Source: JBBIMP01 sp037444305 (lineage in GTDB: Bacteria; Acidobacteriota; UBA6911). From it: a stretch of 56,961 nucleotides of DNA. Each line of letters starts with the position of its first letter. Position 1 is the stretch's first letter. Below, piece by piece: positions 18,344 through 27,210 of the stretch. A program made the position numbers and the translations under genes. Below the pieces are notes generated by a model that had not been told where the DNA came from, did not search any database, and was given only the letters and a program-made list of their open reading frames with translations. The stretch spans positions 1-56,961 of the forward strand of contig JBBIMP010000035.1 of NCBI GenBank assembly GCA_037444305.1, written 5' to 3'.

Positions 18344-18361
18344 TGTATTAAACATAATACA
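18344..18361. promoter_or_regulatory. Palindromic operator candidate in the fdhD/flavocytochrome divergent region
   Basis: TGTATT (18344-18349) and AATACA (18356-18361) are perfect inverted repeats with a 6-base spacer, set in a sharply AT-rich patch of a GC-rich genome, 33 bases before the flavocytochrome start. The adjoining TATTAT could be a -10. Confidence 0.4.
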
Positions 18362-18394
18362 TATTATCCTTACCGTGCAGCCGCAGGAGAAAAA

Positions 18395-19172
18395 ATGGCA
18401 TTCATTTCCCGCAGGGACTTCATCAGCCGGGCCTCCGCCTCGTTTCCCGGGCCAGCCTTTGCGAGGCAAGCATGGGCGTGGCCGCCCGTGCAGTCACGCC
18501 CATCCGGAGAACACGACGCAGACCTCCTGATCGTCGGCGCGGGCCTGGCCGGCCTCTCCGCCGCGATCACCGCCGCGGACGAGGGAGCCAGAGTGCTGTT
18601 GCTCGACAAGCGCTACAAACCGGGCGGCACGGCTCTGGGCGCCGGGGGCAGCTTCAGCGCGGCCGGCTCGCGGATGCAGCGGGAAAGAGGGATCGAGGAT
18701 TCCCCGGAGCTTCATTTCAGCGAAGCCTTCAAAATCGGCCGCGAGAAGGCCGACCCGGAAATCCTCAAGCTCTACACGGACAACGCCGGCCCAACAATGG
18801 ACTGGCTTCAGGACCTGGGAGTCCAGTTCGATCCGGCGGCTGGCCGGGGAGATCGGCGTTCCCGCCGAGGCCCTGCTGAAAACCATCAGCGCCTACAACG
18901 AAAATGTGGATGCCGGCCACGATCCGGAATTCCACCGCAAGGAGCTGGTCAAAATCGAGACCGGGCCGTTCTACGCCATCATCGCCAGCGGGGTGATCTT
19001 CATGACCATGGGCGGAATAAGGACCAACACCCGCCTTCAGGTGCTCGGCGACGACGGCGGGACGATTCCCGGCCTGTATGCCGCGGGCGAAGTCCAAGGC
19101 GCCGCCCAATGGATGGGGGACGGCTTGGTTGGGGGAGCCGGAAACGGCGCCGTCCTGGAGTTCACCGGGTAG
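18395..19172 (+). pseudogene. Flavocytochrome c/fumarate-reductase-type flavoprotein, internally deleted
   Basis: The 5' part starts MAFISRRDFISRAS, a twin-arginine-like signal (SRRDF), then DADLLIVGAGLAGLSAAITA, the FAD-binding motif, and reaches LQDLGVQFDP near base 18835. The 3' part in the next frame resumes GEIGVPAEALLKTISAYNEN and ends with the family's C-terminal FAD motif (IPGLYAAGEVQGAAQWMGDG and GLVGGAGNGAVLEF). About 200 or more residues normally lying between are missing, including the catalytic region. Full-length relatives reduce fumarate-like compounds in the periplasm. Either a true deletion or a misjoin near 18840. Confidence 0.8.
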
Positions 19173-19289
19173 TACCCATTCCGGCGCCAGGCACAACGCA
19201 GGCATTTCGCTGCCCCGGGGGATTCGACCCGTGGCCGGTTGCTCACCCGTCAAGGGTCACGCCCCACTCCCCGGTCCGGCAATCAAGGC

Positions 19290-19934
19290 TTACTGCCCCG
19301 GATACGCAAGCCGCGCCAGCCGGTCAACCAGTGCTTCCAGGTAATCGCCCAGTCTCTGCCGCGATACATTGCCCGGCGGCACAAGATCGACGCCGAGCCG
19401 GATCTGGCCGAGCACCCAGCTCAACTGGCCGGGTGTCAGGCCGGAGTCCTTTTCAGCAGCGCCGCGAAGGGCATCCTCAATCCGGTATCCCTCGGCCTCC
19501 AGAGCCATGACATCGACGAGGTCACGCACCTCGGCCCGGGCCAGGAGCGCACAGAGTTTGTTCGCCAGAATCTCTTCCGGAGGGTCTACGCGGATACCCC
19601 GAATGACGGGCTTGGCCGGCACGAGCTGTGCCACTCTGTCGCGCACGAGGTCGACGAGCACAGTCTCCTCTTCCCGTTTGAGCAGGAAGCGTCGGAAATC
19701 CGGCGACGTCAGAACGGGCTCGATTGTAGCGCCGAGTTCGCCTGCAACCTCGCGGGCCGCAGCCGCGCCCTCGTCGAGCGCATCCTCCAGAACGAACAGA
19801 TCGAGATCGTGGGTTTCGCGATGAGACAGATGAAATCCGGCAAGAGCAGCTCCTCCGGTGAGGAAGAAGCGCCTCTCCCGACGGAAGAATCCGGCAAGAA
19901 AATCCTCCTGCAACCGCCCGAGCCGGCTATCCAT
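19290..19934 (-). CDS. Nucleotidyltransferase of the AbiEii/AbiGii toxin-like family
   Basis: A 214-residue protein with the nucleotidyltransferase core FFLTGGAALAGFHLSHRETH then DLDLF (GG at 27-28, Asp43-x-Asp45), and a later PPEEILANKLCALLARAEVR with DLVDVM that fits the AbiEii/DUF1814 pattern. Such proteins form type IV or related toxin-antitoxin or phage-defence pairs in which the toxin transfers nucleotides to RNA. It overlaps by 8 bases the gene before it, the presumed partner. Confidence 0.8.
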   Translation of the reverse strand: MDSRLGRLQEDFLAGFFRRERRFFLTGGAALAGFHLSHRETHDLDLFVLEDALDEGAAAAREVAGELGATIEPVLTSPDFRRFLLKREEETVLVDLVRDRVAQLVPAKPVIRGIRVDPPEEILANKLCALLARAEVRDLVDVMALEAEGYRIEDALRGAAEKDSGLTPGQLSWVLGQIRLGVDLVPPGNVSRQRLGDYLEALVDRLARLAYPGQ

Positions 19935-20226
19935 TCAGCAACCCCGCTCTCTGCCAGCGCCGCAGGAGAAACTCCCAGAATGCCCGTCTCCGCCCGAGAC
20001 GGATCGAAATCTCGGGCCATTGCCGCAGAACCTCCTCCGGGCCTGTGAACCTCCAGACATCGGTGTCCCGGGCCTCGCGCAGAATCTTGGCCAGCAGGCG
20101 CAACCGTTCCTCCGTCGAGGCAACCCGCAGCCGCCTGCGAAGTTCGGCCACACTCATGGGCTCATCCCACAGGAAATAGGGCACCGCCGACGCGTCATCC
20201 AGCCTCGTGGAAAGAATCACTGCCAC
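19927..20226 (-). CDS. Small partner protein of the AbiEii-like nucleotidyltransferase
   Basis: A 99-residue, mostly helical protein (VAELRRRLRVASTEERLRLL; FWEFLLRRWQRAGLL). I do not recognise a named family. Its 8-base overlap with the nucleotidyltransferase and matching orientation suggest it is the antitoxin or target-selecting partner. GGAGAGGAG lies about 10 bases before the ATG. It does not look like the winged-helix AbiEi antitoxin, so the pair may be a variant. Confidence 0.65.
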   Translation of the reverse strand: MAVILSTRLDDASAVPYFLWDEPMSVAELRRRLRVASTEERLRLLAKILREARDTDVWRFTGPEEVLRQWPEISIRLGRRRAFWEFLLRRWQRAGLLNG

Positions 20227-20381
20227 GGTTCTCCTCTCCGGGATTCAAACGGTTGCGTCAAGAATATTGCTTCCGGAGGCCAGGTGCAATGTCATTCCTA
20301 GGCTGGAAGCGGCTGGGCAGCCCGAAGCAGGAGTGCCGGAGAATTCAGGAGTCCCGGTCCCTCCCCTGCGTCCACCGCGGA

Positions 20382-20715
20382 TCAGGGAAGCGGAGGGGTG
20401 TAGGGCATCCCCTCGCCGCCATCGAAGAGCTCGATCTGGAACCCATTCGGGGCAAGCAGCGTCATGGCCCGGTGCCGGCCGAGTTCGAGGCTTTCATACG
20501 CCACGGGTGCGGCCACCACGTGCAGTCCGGCGCTCCGCGCGCGCTTTGCCATCTCCGCGACGTCGCGCACGGGGAAGCTCCACATGACGAGCCCGCGGTT
20601 GGGCGGCCTGGGCGCGACGCCCGTGGAGTGCCGCCCGGGCTCGCGGAAGTCGAGGAAGAGCAGGTGCCCGCTGTGGGCGCCGGGCGCATAGAGGATCGAG
20701 AAACGGAAGGCAGTG
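20382..20715 (-). pseudogene. Glyoxalase/VOC-family protein, C-terminal fragment
   Basis: The readable part runs FSILYAPGAHSGHLLFLDFR through MWSFPVRDVAEMAKRARSAG and LLAPNGFQIELFDGGEGMPY to a stop at 20382, the second half of a vicinal-oxygen-chelate (glyoxalase/bleomycin-resistance) protein. Toward its N-terminus it breaks near 20715, where the opposite strand becomes a CoA-transferase. The rest of the gene is missing from the window. Confidence 0.7.
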
Positions 20716-20716
20716 C

Positions 20717-21193
20717 CAGGAGATGATGATGGGCCTCGTCGAGAAGGCCGACGTGTTCATCGAAGGCTTCCGCCCCGACACGCTGGAGCGCTGGAATCTG
20801 GGGCCCGACCGGCTCCTCGAGCGCAACCCGCGGCTCGTGATCGCGCGGATCACCGGATTCGGTCAGTTTGGGCCCTACCGCCGCCGGCCAGGCTTCGGCA
20901 CCCTGGCGGAGGCGATGAGCGGCTTTGCCGCCATCACGGGCGAGCCCGACGGGCCGCCGACGCTACCCCCCTTCGGCCTGGCCGACGGCATCACGGCGCT
21001 GGCCACCCTCGGGGCCGTCATGTTCGCTCTCAACGCCCGGCAGACGACCGGCCGGGGCCAGGTCATCGACATGGCCATCCTCGAACCGATTTTGACCATC
21101 CTCGGCCCCCAGCCCATCTGGTACGACCAGCTCGGGGTGGTGCAGGAGCGGCGCGGGAACCGCTCCGTCAACAACGCGCCGCGGAACACCTAC
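20717..21193 (+). pseudogene. CaiB/BaiF-type CoA-transferase, internal fragment fused to a TonB receptor
   Basis: About 157 residues read as family III CoA-transferase: MGLVEKADVFIEGFRPDTLE, LVIARITGFGQFGPYRRRPG, then GRGQVIDMAILEPILTILGP and ERRGNRSVNNAPRNTY. These enzymes move CoA between carboxylic acids. The fragment lacks its N-terminus (which should precede QEMMMGLVEKAD) and its C-terminal half. At about 21194 the frame passes without a stop into a TonB receptor (APNRQNQFGGTLG). No such natural fusion is known to me. Confidence 0.8.
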
Positions 21194-22898
21194 ACCAAGG
21201 CGCCGAACCGGCAGAACCAGTTCGGGGGGACGCTCGGCTTCCCGATATACGGGAACAAGCTCTTCGGCTTCGGCAGCTACGAGGGCTACCGCCTGCGCCG
21301 GGGCGACTCGCGCCTGGTGACCGTGCCCACGGAGGCGGTCCGCCAGGGAAACCTCTTCGCCTACCTGGATGCCAACAGCAACGGCGTGCTCGACGCCGCG
21401 GAGCAGCCGTTGTGGCCCTCGGCGCTCGCCCCGCTGTCGTCGGCCGAACTGACCGCCTGGCAAACTCAGGGAGTCCTGCCCGGGCGCGTCTTCAGCCCGG
21501 CCTCGGTCGCCATCCTCAATCTCCTCCCCAAGCCGACGCGGGCCGGAATCGCCAACAACCTCTTCGCCTCGCCCGCGCGCAAAATCGACCAGGACCAGTT
21601 CACCGCCAGGCTGGACTGGCGGCCGAATGCAGCGGACTCGGTCTTTGTCCGTTTCCTCTTCGCCAACGTGAACGGCTTCCAGCCGTTCGGCGCCGGGGCC
21701 CTGACTTCCGTGGGCGGCCGCAGCATCCCCGGCTTCGGGAGCTTCCTCACCAACGACTCGCGCAACCTGGCCGTGGGCTGGACGCGCTCGCTGTCGCCCC
21801 AGCTGATCGGCACCTTCCTCTTCGGCACCAACCACGTCGAGGGGGGCCAGGTGCATGAAAACCAGGGGGAGGCGGGGCAGAAAATCGCGGCCTTATTCAC
21901 CGGCGTCACACAGAATCCCGAGTATGCCGGCTACCGCCAGCCGGCCGGGACCATGCCGACGCTGTCGGCGAGCGCCTCCCGGGCCACGCGGGATGCCGCC
22001 AAGCGCTTCCCCGCGCTGGGCGGCGCCGTGGTCCAGTCGGACAACGGGGATTCCTGGTACAGCGCCGGGATCGTGAAGCTGACCAAGCGCTTCTCCCGAG
22101 GCACCTCCTTCTTCACCAGCTACACCTTCGCCAAATCGCTCGACACGGATTCCTTCGGTGCGGCCTCCACTGCGGCCAGCAGCACCGGGCAGGACCCCTT
22201 CAACAAGAGGGGCGACATGAAAGGGCGCAGTGATTTCGACGTGCGCCACCGCTTCGTGTTTTCGGGCGTCGCCGAGCTGCCCTTCGGCAAGGGTCGCCGC
22301 TACCTCAACAGCAGCGGCTTCGGCAATGTGATCCTCGGGGGCTGGTCCGTGACCTCGATCGTCACGCTGCAGTCGAACTCGCCGCTGACGGCAATCCTCA
22401 ACTCCAGCAACATGGATACCGGCAAGGGGAGCGGCCAGCGGCCGAACCAGGTCGGCGACCCGAACACCGGTCCGCGCACGCCCGAGCAGTGGTTCAACAA
22501 CTCCNNNNNNNNNNNNNNNNNNNNNNNNNNNNNNNNNNNNNNNNNNNNNNNNNNNNNNNNNNNNNNNNNNNNNNNNNNNNNNNNNNNNNNNNNNNNNNNN
22601 NNNNTCCACCCTCATGTTCGGAACCATCGGGCGGAACACGCTCGAAGGCCCGGGCTACAAGAGCGTCGACATCTCGATGCTCAAAAACTTCAGCGTCAAC
22701 GAGCGTATGCGCATGCAGTTCCGCGCGGAGTTCTTCAACCTGTTCAACATGGTCAACTTCAGCCTGCCGAACAACGTAATCAACACGGGGCAGCTGCTGG
22801 CGGACCGCACCCCCAATCCGGCCATCAACCGTTTCGGGACCATCACCTCGGCCAAGCCCTCGCGGCAGGTCCAGTTTGCGCTCCGGCTGATGTTCTAA
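21194..22898 (+). pseudogene. TonB-dependent receptor, 5'-truncated and interrupted by an assembly gap
   Basis: Starts mid-protein at NQFGGTLGFPIYGNKLFGFG SYEGYRL, a conserved stretch of acidobacterial Oar-like receptors, and continues through barrel segments (FDVRHRFVFSGVAELPFGKG) to the 100-N gap. After the gap, in a different frame because the gap length is arbitrary, it resumes GTIGRNTLEGPGYKSVDISM and ends VQFALRLMF with a terminal Phe. The N-terminal signal, regulatory domain and plug are missing and replaced by CoA-transferase sequence. Confidence 0.8.
22505..22604. other. Assembly gap of 100 N inside the TonB fragment
   Basis: Exactly 100 N. Sequence before ends CAACTCC and after begins TCCACC, so any overlap is at most a few bases; around 10-20 residues of receptor seem to be missing. 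Confidence 0.95.
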
Positions 22899-22909
22899 GG
22901 AAACAGAGA

Positions 22910-22955
22910 CCGCGGATTGCACGGCATTCCAGATCGGAATCCCTGCAATCCGCGG
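22910..22955 (+). terminator. Strong hairpin after the TonB fragment
   Basis: CCGCGGATTGCA (22910-22921) pairs perfectly with TGCAATCCGCGG (22944-22955), with a smaller ATTCC/GGAAT pair in the loop. It follows the receptor stop by 11 bases. There is no T-run after it, so it may be Rho-assisted or an mRNA-stabilising hairpin. Confidence 0.6.
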
Positions 22956-23028
22956 CCGGCATTGCCGTCCCTGCCCGCCACGGCTATAGACCTCTACGGC
23001 GCGAACTTGCCAATGGCTTCCTATAACA

Positions 23029-23215
23029 TCTCGCTCTTCGCCGGCTCCCGTTCGAGATTGCTGGAGGATTCTCTCGACAGATCGATAGAGGCAGTGGTGT
23101 CGAGAAGCACAGGCTTGCCACATCCAGTCCCGCCTATTCTTAAAATCTGGGGCAAGCGCGCTTTTCCAGGACCACTTCGAGCGCTTCCGTGTATGATTAA
23201 AACCGTGAGACCTCA
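23029..23215 (-). pseudogene. Possible VapBC remnant
   Basis: On the minus strand, YTEALEVVLEKRA (about 23153-23193) resembles the end of an antitoxin and VLLDTTASIDLSRESSSNLE (about 23048-23107) resembles the start of a PIN domain, with stops in between and after. Both are fragments. The similarity is short and could be chance. Otherwise the 22899-23346 interval holds no gene. Confidence 0.3.
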
Positions 23216-23346
23216 ACCGGCATGCGGCATCTGTTGAATTTGGATGTGAAATCGGCCCGGCAGAGGGCGGTCTCGATACGGCACCAGCAATTTTGCCGGC
23301 CGCACAAGGCGCGCATGATAATGGGCCGATGGTGGGAGGATTAGCG

Positions 23347-24039
23347 ATGGCTAGACTCTGGGTAATCGTTTTGATTGCGGCGGTCGGCGCTGTCGCCGGG
23401 CCCGCGCAGGAGAAGGAGAAAGAACGCCTCCAGGAATGCGCTACGGTGCTGAAAGAGATCCTGGACATACCCGACAACATCCCCCAGGAACTCATCGACA
23501 AGGCCGAGTGCCTGGTGGTATTCCCCTCCGTCAAGAAGCTTGCCATCGGCATCGGCGGGAGCTACGGGCGCGGCGCCGTGGTGTGCCGCTCCGGAAAGGA
23601 CTTCACCGGTCCGTGGAGCGCGCCGGCGCTGTTTGCGCTGGAAGGGGGCAGCTTCGGCCTCCAGCTGGGCGGCCAGGCAACCGACTTCGTGCTTCTGGTC
23701 ATGAACAACAAGGGCGCCGAATCGATCCTGACGAGCAAGGTGAAGCTGGGCGCCGACGCCTCGGCTGCCGCGGGACCGAAGGGGCGGACAGCCAGCGCGG
23801 CCACCGACATCGTGATGAAAGCGGAGATCCTGGCCTACTCCCGGTCGAAGGGGCTCTTTGCAGGAGTCTCCCTGGAGGGCTCGACGATGCGCTTTGACGG
23901 GGACGCGAACAGGAACATCTACGGCCGGGAGCTGACGGCGCGTCAGATCGTGCGCGAGGGTGCGGTTAGGACGCCCGCAGCAGGCCAGGCGCTGGTGAAC
24001 CGGCTCAACGCCAAATCTCCCAAAAACCTCAGCAAATAA
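23347..24039 (+). CDS. SYLF-domain (Ysc84/DUF500) lipid-binding protein, exported
   Basis: A 230-residue protein with a signal peptide (MARLWVIVLIAAVGAVAGPA) and the SYLF layout: LIDKAECLVVFPSVKKLAIG, then YGRGAVVCRSG, GGSFGLQLGGQATDFVLLVM and a final SKGLFAGVSLEGSTMRFD. The domain binds phosphoinositides in eukaryotes; in bacteria its role at the envelope is unclear. GGAGG at 23335-23339 supports the start at 23347. Confidence 0.9.
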   Translation: MARLWVIVLIAAVGAVAGPAQEKEKERLQECATVLKEILDIPDNIPQELIDKAECLVVFPSVKKLAIGIGGSYGRGAVVCRSGKDFTGPWSAPALFALEGGSFGLQLGGQATDFVLLVMNNKGAESILTSKVKLGADASAAAGPKGRTASAATDIVMKAEILAYSRSKGLFAGVSLEGSTMRFDGDANRNIYGRELTARQIVREGAVRTPAAGQALVNRLNAKSPKNLSK

Positions 24040-24042
24040 GGC

Positions 24043-25202
24043 TTATCTGGGTCCGAGCCTGATGGCGACGGTTGCGGTGACGTAGCGCGGATCCTCGGAG
24101 GGGGAGAAGGCGACGGCGACCCGCTGCCAGCCGCCCTGTTCCTCCACCAGGCGCCCGCCTTCGACCTCCCGCACGCGCAGGCCGCCGCGCACGCGAAACA
24201 CGTAGGTCCTCCCGGAGAGAATCTCCGGCTGGTAGCCGGGCCCATGATCGAACGTCAGCTGCGCGAGCCGGCGCAGGTAGGCGAAGGCGGCGTGCGGCCT
24301 CTGGTATTCGTACAGCCCGGCCGCGACGAAGCCGGTGAGAAAGGGCCACACGGCCCCGTTGTTGTAACCGACCGGGTTGTAGGCCGCGCTCTCCCGGCTC
24401 AGCATGCGCGCGCCCCAGTCTGTGGCCATGCGCGCCGACGCCAGCGCGTCAAGCGTGGCCGCGGCCGCGCCGCTCTCGGCCTGTCCGTAAAACAGCGGCA
24501 TCGCCAGCCAGGCGGTCTCCTCCAGATTCCGGCCGCCGCTTTTGGTCAGCGCGTGCGCAAACCTGCCGGTCTGCGCATCCCGGTAGCGCATCTTCAGCGA
24601 CTCCACTCCGCGGTCGTGCCGGCCTGCCGCCTCCGCGGACAACTCTCCGTCGCCCATCAGCGCGCCCAACTCCCGCATCGCGCGGCTCGCCTCGATGTGC
24701 GTCGCGGCCAGCAGAAGCTTCAGGTCCGGCACGAAGCTGACGGTGATGGTGAGCGGCCGCGCCGTGTCGACATCCAGGAGGACGATCGTCCCCGCCTCCT
24801 CGATCGGCGAGAAGCAGGTCGCGCGGATCGTGAAGAGCTGGTTCGAGGCCGTCAGCGTGGTCGACTCCGGCCGCACCACGACGCTCTCGACCGCCGACGC
24901 GAAATCCACCGGCGCGTCCTGGCCTTCGACGCGGATGCTCATCCGGGCGTCGTGCAGCAGCTTGACGGGAAAGACCCACGACTCGAACACCCCCGGCTCG
25001 CGGGACGATCCCGGCCAAAAACCGGATGACCAGGTCGTTGTAGAAGGAGTGGCTTGTCCACCTGCGGCATCCACAGCCCTTCGCCGCCGACGTCGAAACG
25101 AACGGTGTTGTGCAGGTAGGCGCTCACGCTTCGCATTGGCGGAGCGGCAACCAGGAGCGGAATCGCCAGCAGCGGGATCACGACCAGGGGGAGTCTGCGC
25201 AT
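24043..25202 (-). pseudogene. Exported glycoside-hydrolase-like (alpha/alpha-barrel) protein with deletion and frameshifts
   Basis: The start MRRLPLVVIPLLAIPLLVAA is a signal peptide, followed by YLHNTVRFDVGGEGLWMPQV. Near 25030-24990 three frames each carry a piece of the expected sequence (VDKPL; YNDLVIRFLAG; REPGVFESWVFPVKLLHD), so two small indels are present. At about 24715 VSFVPDLKL jumps to ATHIEASRAMRELG, apparently omitting some 200 residues, after which the C-terminal barrel part (NPVGYNNGAVWPFLTGFVAA; GYQPEILSG) is intact. GH15/GH63/amylo-glucosidase-like proteins are the nearest match. Probably a decayed or badly assembled gene. Confidence 0.65.
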
Positions 25203-25263
25203 GGGGCTTCCTTTCGCTTGCAGGCAAAATGCTACCGGCCTTTTTTAGCACAGATTCCTTCTC

Positions 25264-25331
25264 TTGCCACGAATTGCAGGAATACACCTGCTTCCGGAAA
25301 GAAATTTCGTGTAATTCGAGGAATTCGTGGC
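25264..25331. repeat. Intergenic CACGAATTGCAG/GAATTCGTGG phrase repeat
   Basis: Contains GCCACGAATTGCAGGAATAC, then TTTCGTGTAATTCGAGGAAT and TCGTGG: variants of the phrase seen near 7.15 and 54.66 kb. It marks the left border of the symporter fragment, so the apparent GTG start of that fragment lies in repeat DNA. Confidence 0.5.
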
Positions 25332-25683
25332 TCGTTTATTGTTCCAAAGTGGGGGCTGCAACCAGTTCATCACCCAGAGGACGCTCGGTTCGCGCAGCCT
25401 GCGCGACGGGCAGCTCGGCATCATGCTGGCGGCCTTCATCAAGCTCGCGATCCCCTTCATCATCGTTTTTCCCGGCATCATGGCGCTGCAGCTCTACGGC
25501 GGCCAGATCGTCAACGGCGACGAGGCCTACCCGATTCTGATCAAGAACCTTCTTCCCGTGGGACTGCGGGGTATCCTGTTCGCCGCGCTCTTCGGCGCGG
25601 TCATGAGCAGCCTCGACTCGATGCTGAATTCCGCCTCCAGCATCTTCACGATGGACCTGTACCGGCGGCACCTGCGCCCCGAC
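25327..25683 (+). pseudogene. SSS-family sodium:solute symporter, internal fragment fused to a TonB receptor
   Basis: About 110 residues match the middle of SLC5/SSS sugar-type symporters: CNQFITQRTLGSRSLRDGQL, FIKLAIPFIIVFPGIMAL, then FAALFGAVMSSLDSMLNSAS and SIFTMDLYRRHLRPD. The first about 250 residues and all C-terminal helices are missing. The frame continues at about 25684 into a TonB-dependent receptor without a stop. The nominal start lies in an intergenic repeat. Confidence 0.8.
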
Positions 25684-26283
25684 CAGGGATTCACCTTCGA
25701 CGCGCGGACCGACCTCGACTACGACATCAACAGCAAGTTCGCCAAGGGCGGCCTGCAGCTCAACATCGGCGGCCCCAGGATCGCCATCGGGTCGCCCGTC
25801 ATTTCCATCCCCAGCCTGCCCAATACGGCCATCCAGCCGGAGCGCGGGCGGAGCTTCGACGTGGGGGTGAAGGTCGAGCAGCGGACCTTCCGCGGGAGCA
25901 TCGGCTACTTCAAGAACGACATCAAGAACTTCTCCCAGACGATCATGTCACCCAGCTACTGCATCGCGCCCAATCCCGCACTGGGCGTCGTGGCGACGCC
26001 CTTCCCGCCCTGCCTCTTTTCGCAGAGCCACGCCGTTCAGTTCTTCCAGCGGATCTCCCGTGACGCCAAGGCGCATTTCAGCGGCTGGGAATTCAGCGGC
26101 GAGGTCGCCATCCCGCTGGCGGAATACGGCAGCCTCACGCCGTTCGCAACGTTCAGCTACCTGAAGAGCGTGGACGACGCGCCCAATACCCTTCCGGCCT
26201 GGTTTCGCCAGGCCGGACGAGGGTCGAATGTCCACAATTTTCCCCGCCCGGGCCCATTGGTAATGAACATAAGACAATGTTAG
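25684..26283 (+). pseudogene. TonB-dependent receptor, C-terminal-region fragment
   Basis: About 190 residues of outer-membrane barrel (FDARTDLDYDINSKFAKGGL; QPERGRSFDVGVKVEQRTFR; GSIGYFKNDIKNFSQ), resembling the C-terminal barrel of siderophore- or vitamin-type TonB receptors, distinct from the Oar-like ones. It is truncated in its last strands: after WFRQAGRGSNV the frame reads into the GntR promoter and stops. Both ends are therefore broken. Confidence 0.75.
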
Positions 26284-26286
26284 AAT
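26257..26286 (+). promoter_or_regulatory. Promoter and operator of the GntR-family gene
   Basis: TTGGTA (26257-26262), 18 bases, TAGAAT (26281-26286). Inside the spacer is a perfect inverted repeat AACAT-N6-ATGTT (26266-26281), the size and place expected for an autoregulatory GntR-family operator. Confidence 0.6.
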
Positions 26287-26369
26287 GCGGCCGCCGCCCC
26301 GCCCGGAAGACTGGCCGGCGGGAAAGACCGCGCGGAGTGACCGGGTGTGGGTTTTTGGGAGGGATCGTC

Positions 26370-27209
26370 ATGCCGACAAAAACAGTGCAGGGGGAATCCA
26401 GGCGAAAGCCGCGGGCGCCCCATTTCGTCAGCGACGAGGTCCCGCTCTACTACCAGCTCGCGAGCCTGCTGCGGGAAAAGATCATTGCCGGGCTCTACGC
26501 GCCGGGAGACCAGATTTCCACCGAGGCGGACCTGGTGGAGGAGTACGGCCTCAGCCGGATCACGGTCCGGCAGGCGCTGCGGAATCTCGAGGAGGAGGGG
26601 CTCATCCGCCGCGAGCCGGGGCGCGGCACCTTCGTCACGGACCACCAGCCCTTCGCGGGCCGGCTGGAACTGGACGGCACGCTCGAAGACCTGATCTCGA
26701 TGGGTCTGGCCACCTCGGTGAAGCTGCTGGAAATCAGCGACGCCGTGGCCACCCCGGAGGATGCCTCCATCCTCAAGATCGAGCTCGGTTCCCCTATGAA
26801 GCGCGTGAGCCGCCTCCGCTATTACGAGCAGGAACCCTATAGTTACATCGTGAACCACATCCCTGCGGACATCGGGCGCAAGCTGAGCCGCACATATCTG
26901 AAGCACGGTTCCGTGCTCAAGTGGCTCGAGCAGGACCTGGGCATTCCGCTGCGGGACGCCAACCAGAGCGTGCGGGCAACGCTGGCGGACGCCAACCTGG
27001 CGCGCTGGCTGCACACCCGCATCGGGGCGCCGCTGCTCTTCGTCGACCGGGTCGTGCGGACCGACGATGAGCAGCCCGTGATCCGGACGCTCACCTACTA
27101 CAGGAGCGACATCTACTCCTTCAGCCTCCACCTGACGCGAAATCCGCAGAACGCCAAGGCGGCGCACGCCGGGTGGGAACTGCGGCAGCTGCGCAAGCCG
27201 GCAAAATGA
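26370..27209 (+). CDS. GntR/HutC-family transcriptional regulator with UTRA domain
   Basis: A 279-residue regulator. N-terminal winged helix at about residues 20-88 (VPLYYQLASLLREKIIAGLY; LSRITVRQALRNLEEEGLIR; GRGTFVTDH) and a UTRA ligand-binding domain from about 100 to 260 (LYYEQ-type RLRYYEQEPYSYIVNHIPAD). HutC-type regulators sense small metabolites such as sugars or amino acids. GGGAGGG precedes the ATG at 26370. The transporter gene that follows 1 base later is truncated, so the controlled pathway is lost here. Confidence 0.9.
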   Translation: MPTKTVQGESRRKPRAPHFVSDEVPLYYQLASLLREKIIAGLYAPGDQISTEADLVEEYGLSRITVRQALRNLEEEGLIRREPGRGTFVTDHQPFAGRLELDGTLEDLISMGLATSVKLLEISDAVATPEDASILKIELGSPMKRVSRLRYYEQEPYSYIVNHIPADIGRKLSRTYLKHGSVLKWLEQDLGIPLRDANQSVRATLADANLARWLHTRIGAPLLFVDRVVRTDDEQPVIRTLTYYRSDIYSFSLHLTRNPQNAKAAHAGWELRQLRKPAK

Positions 27210-27210
27210 A

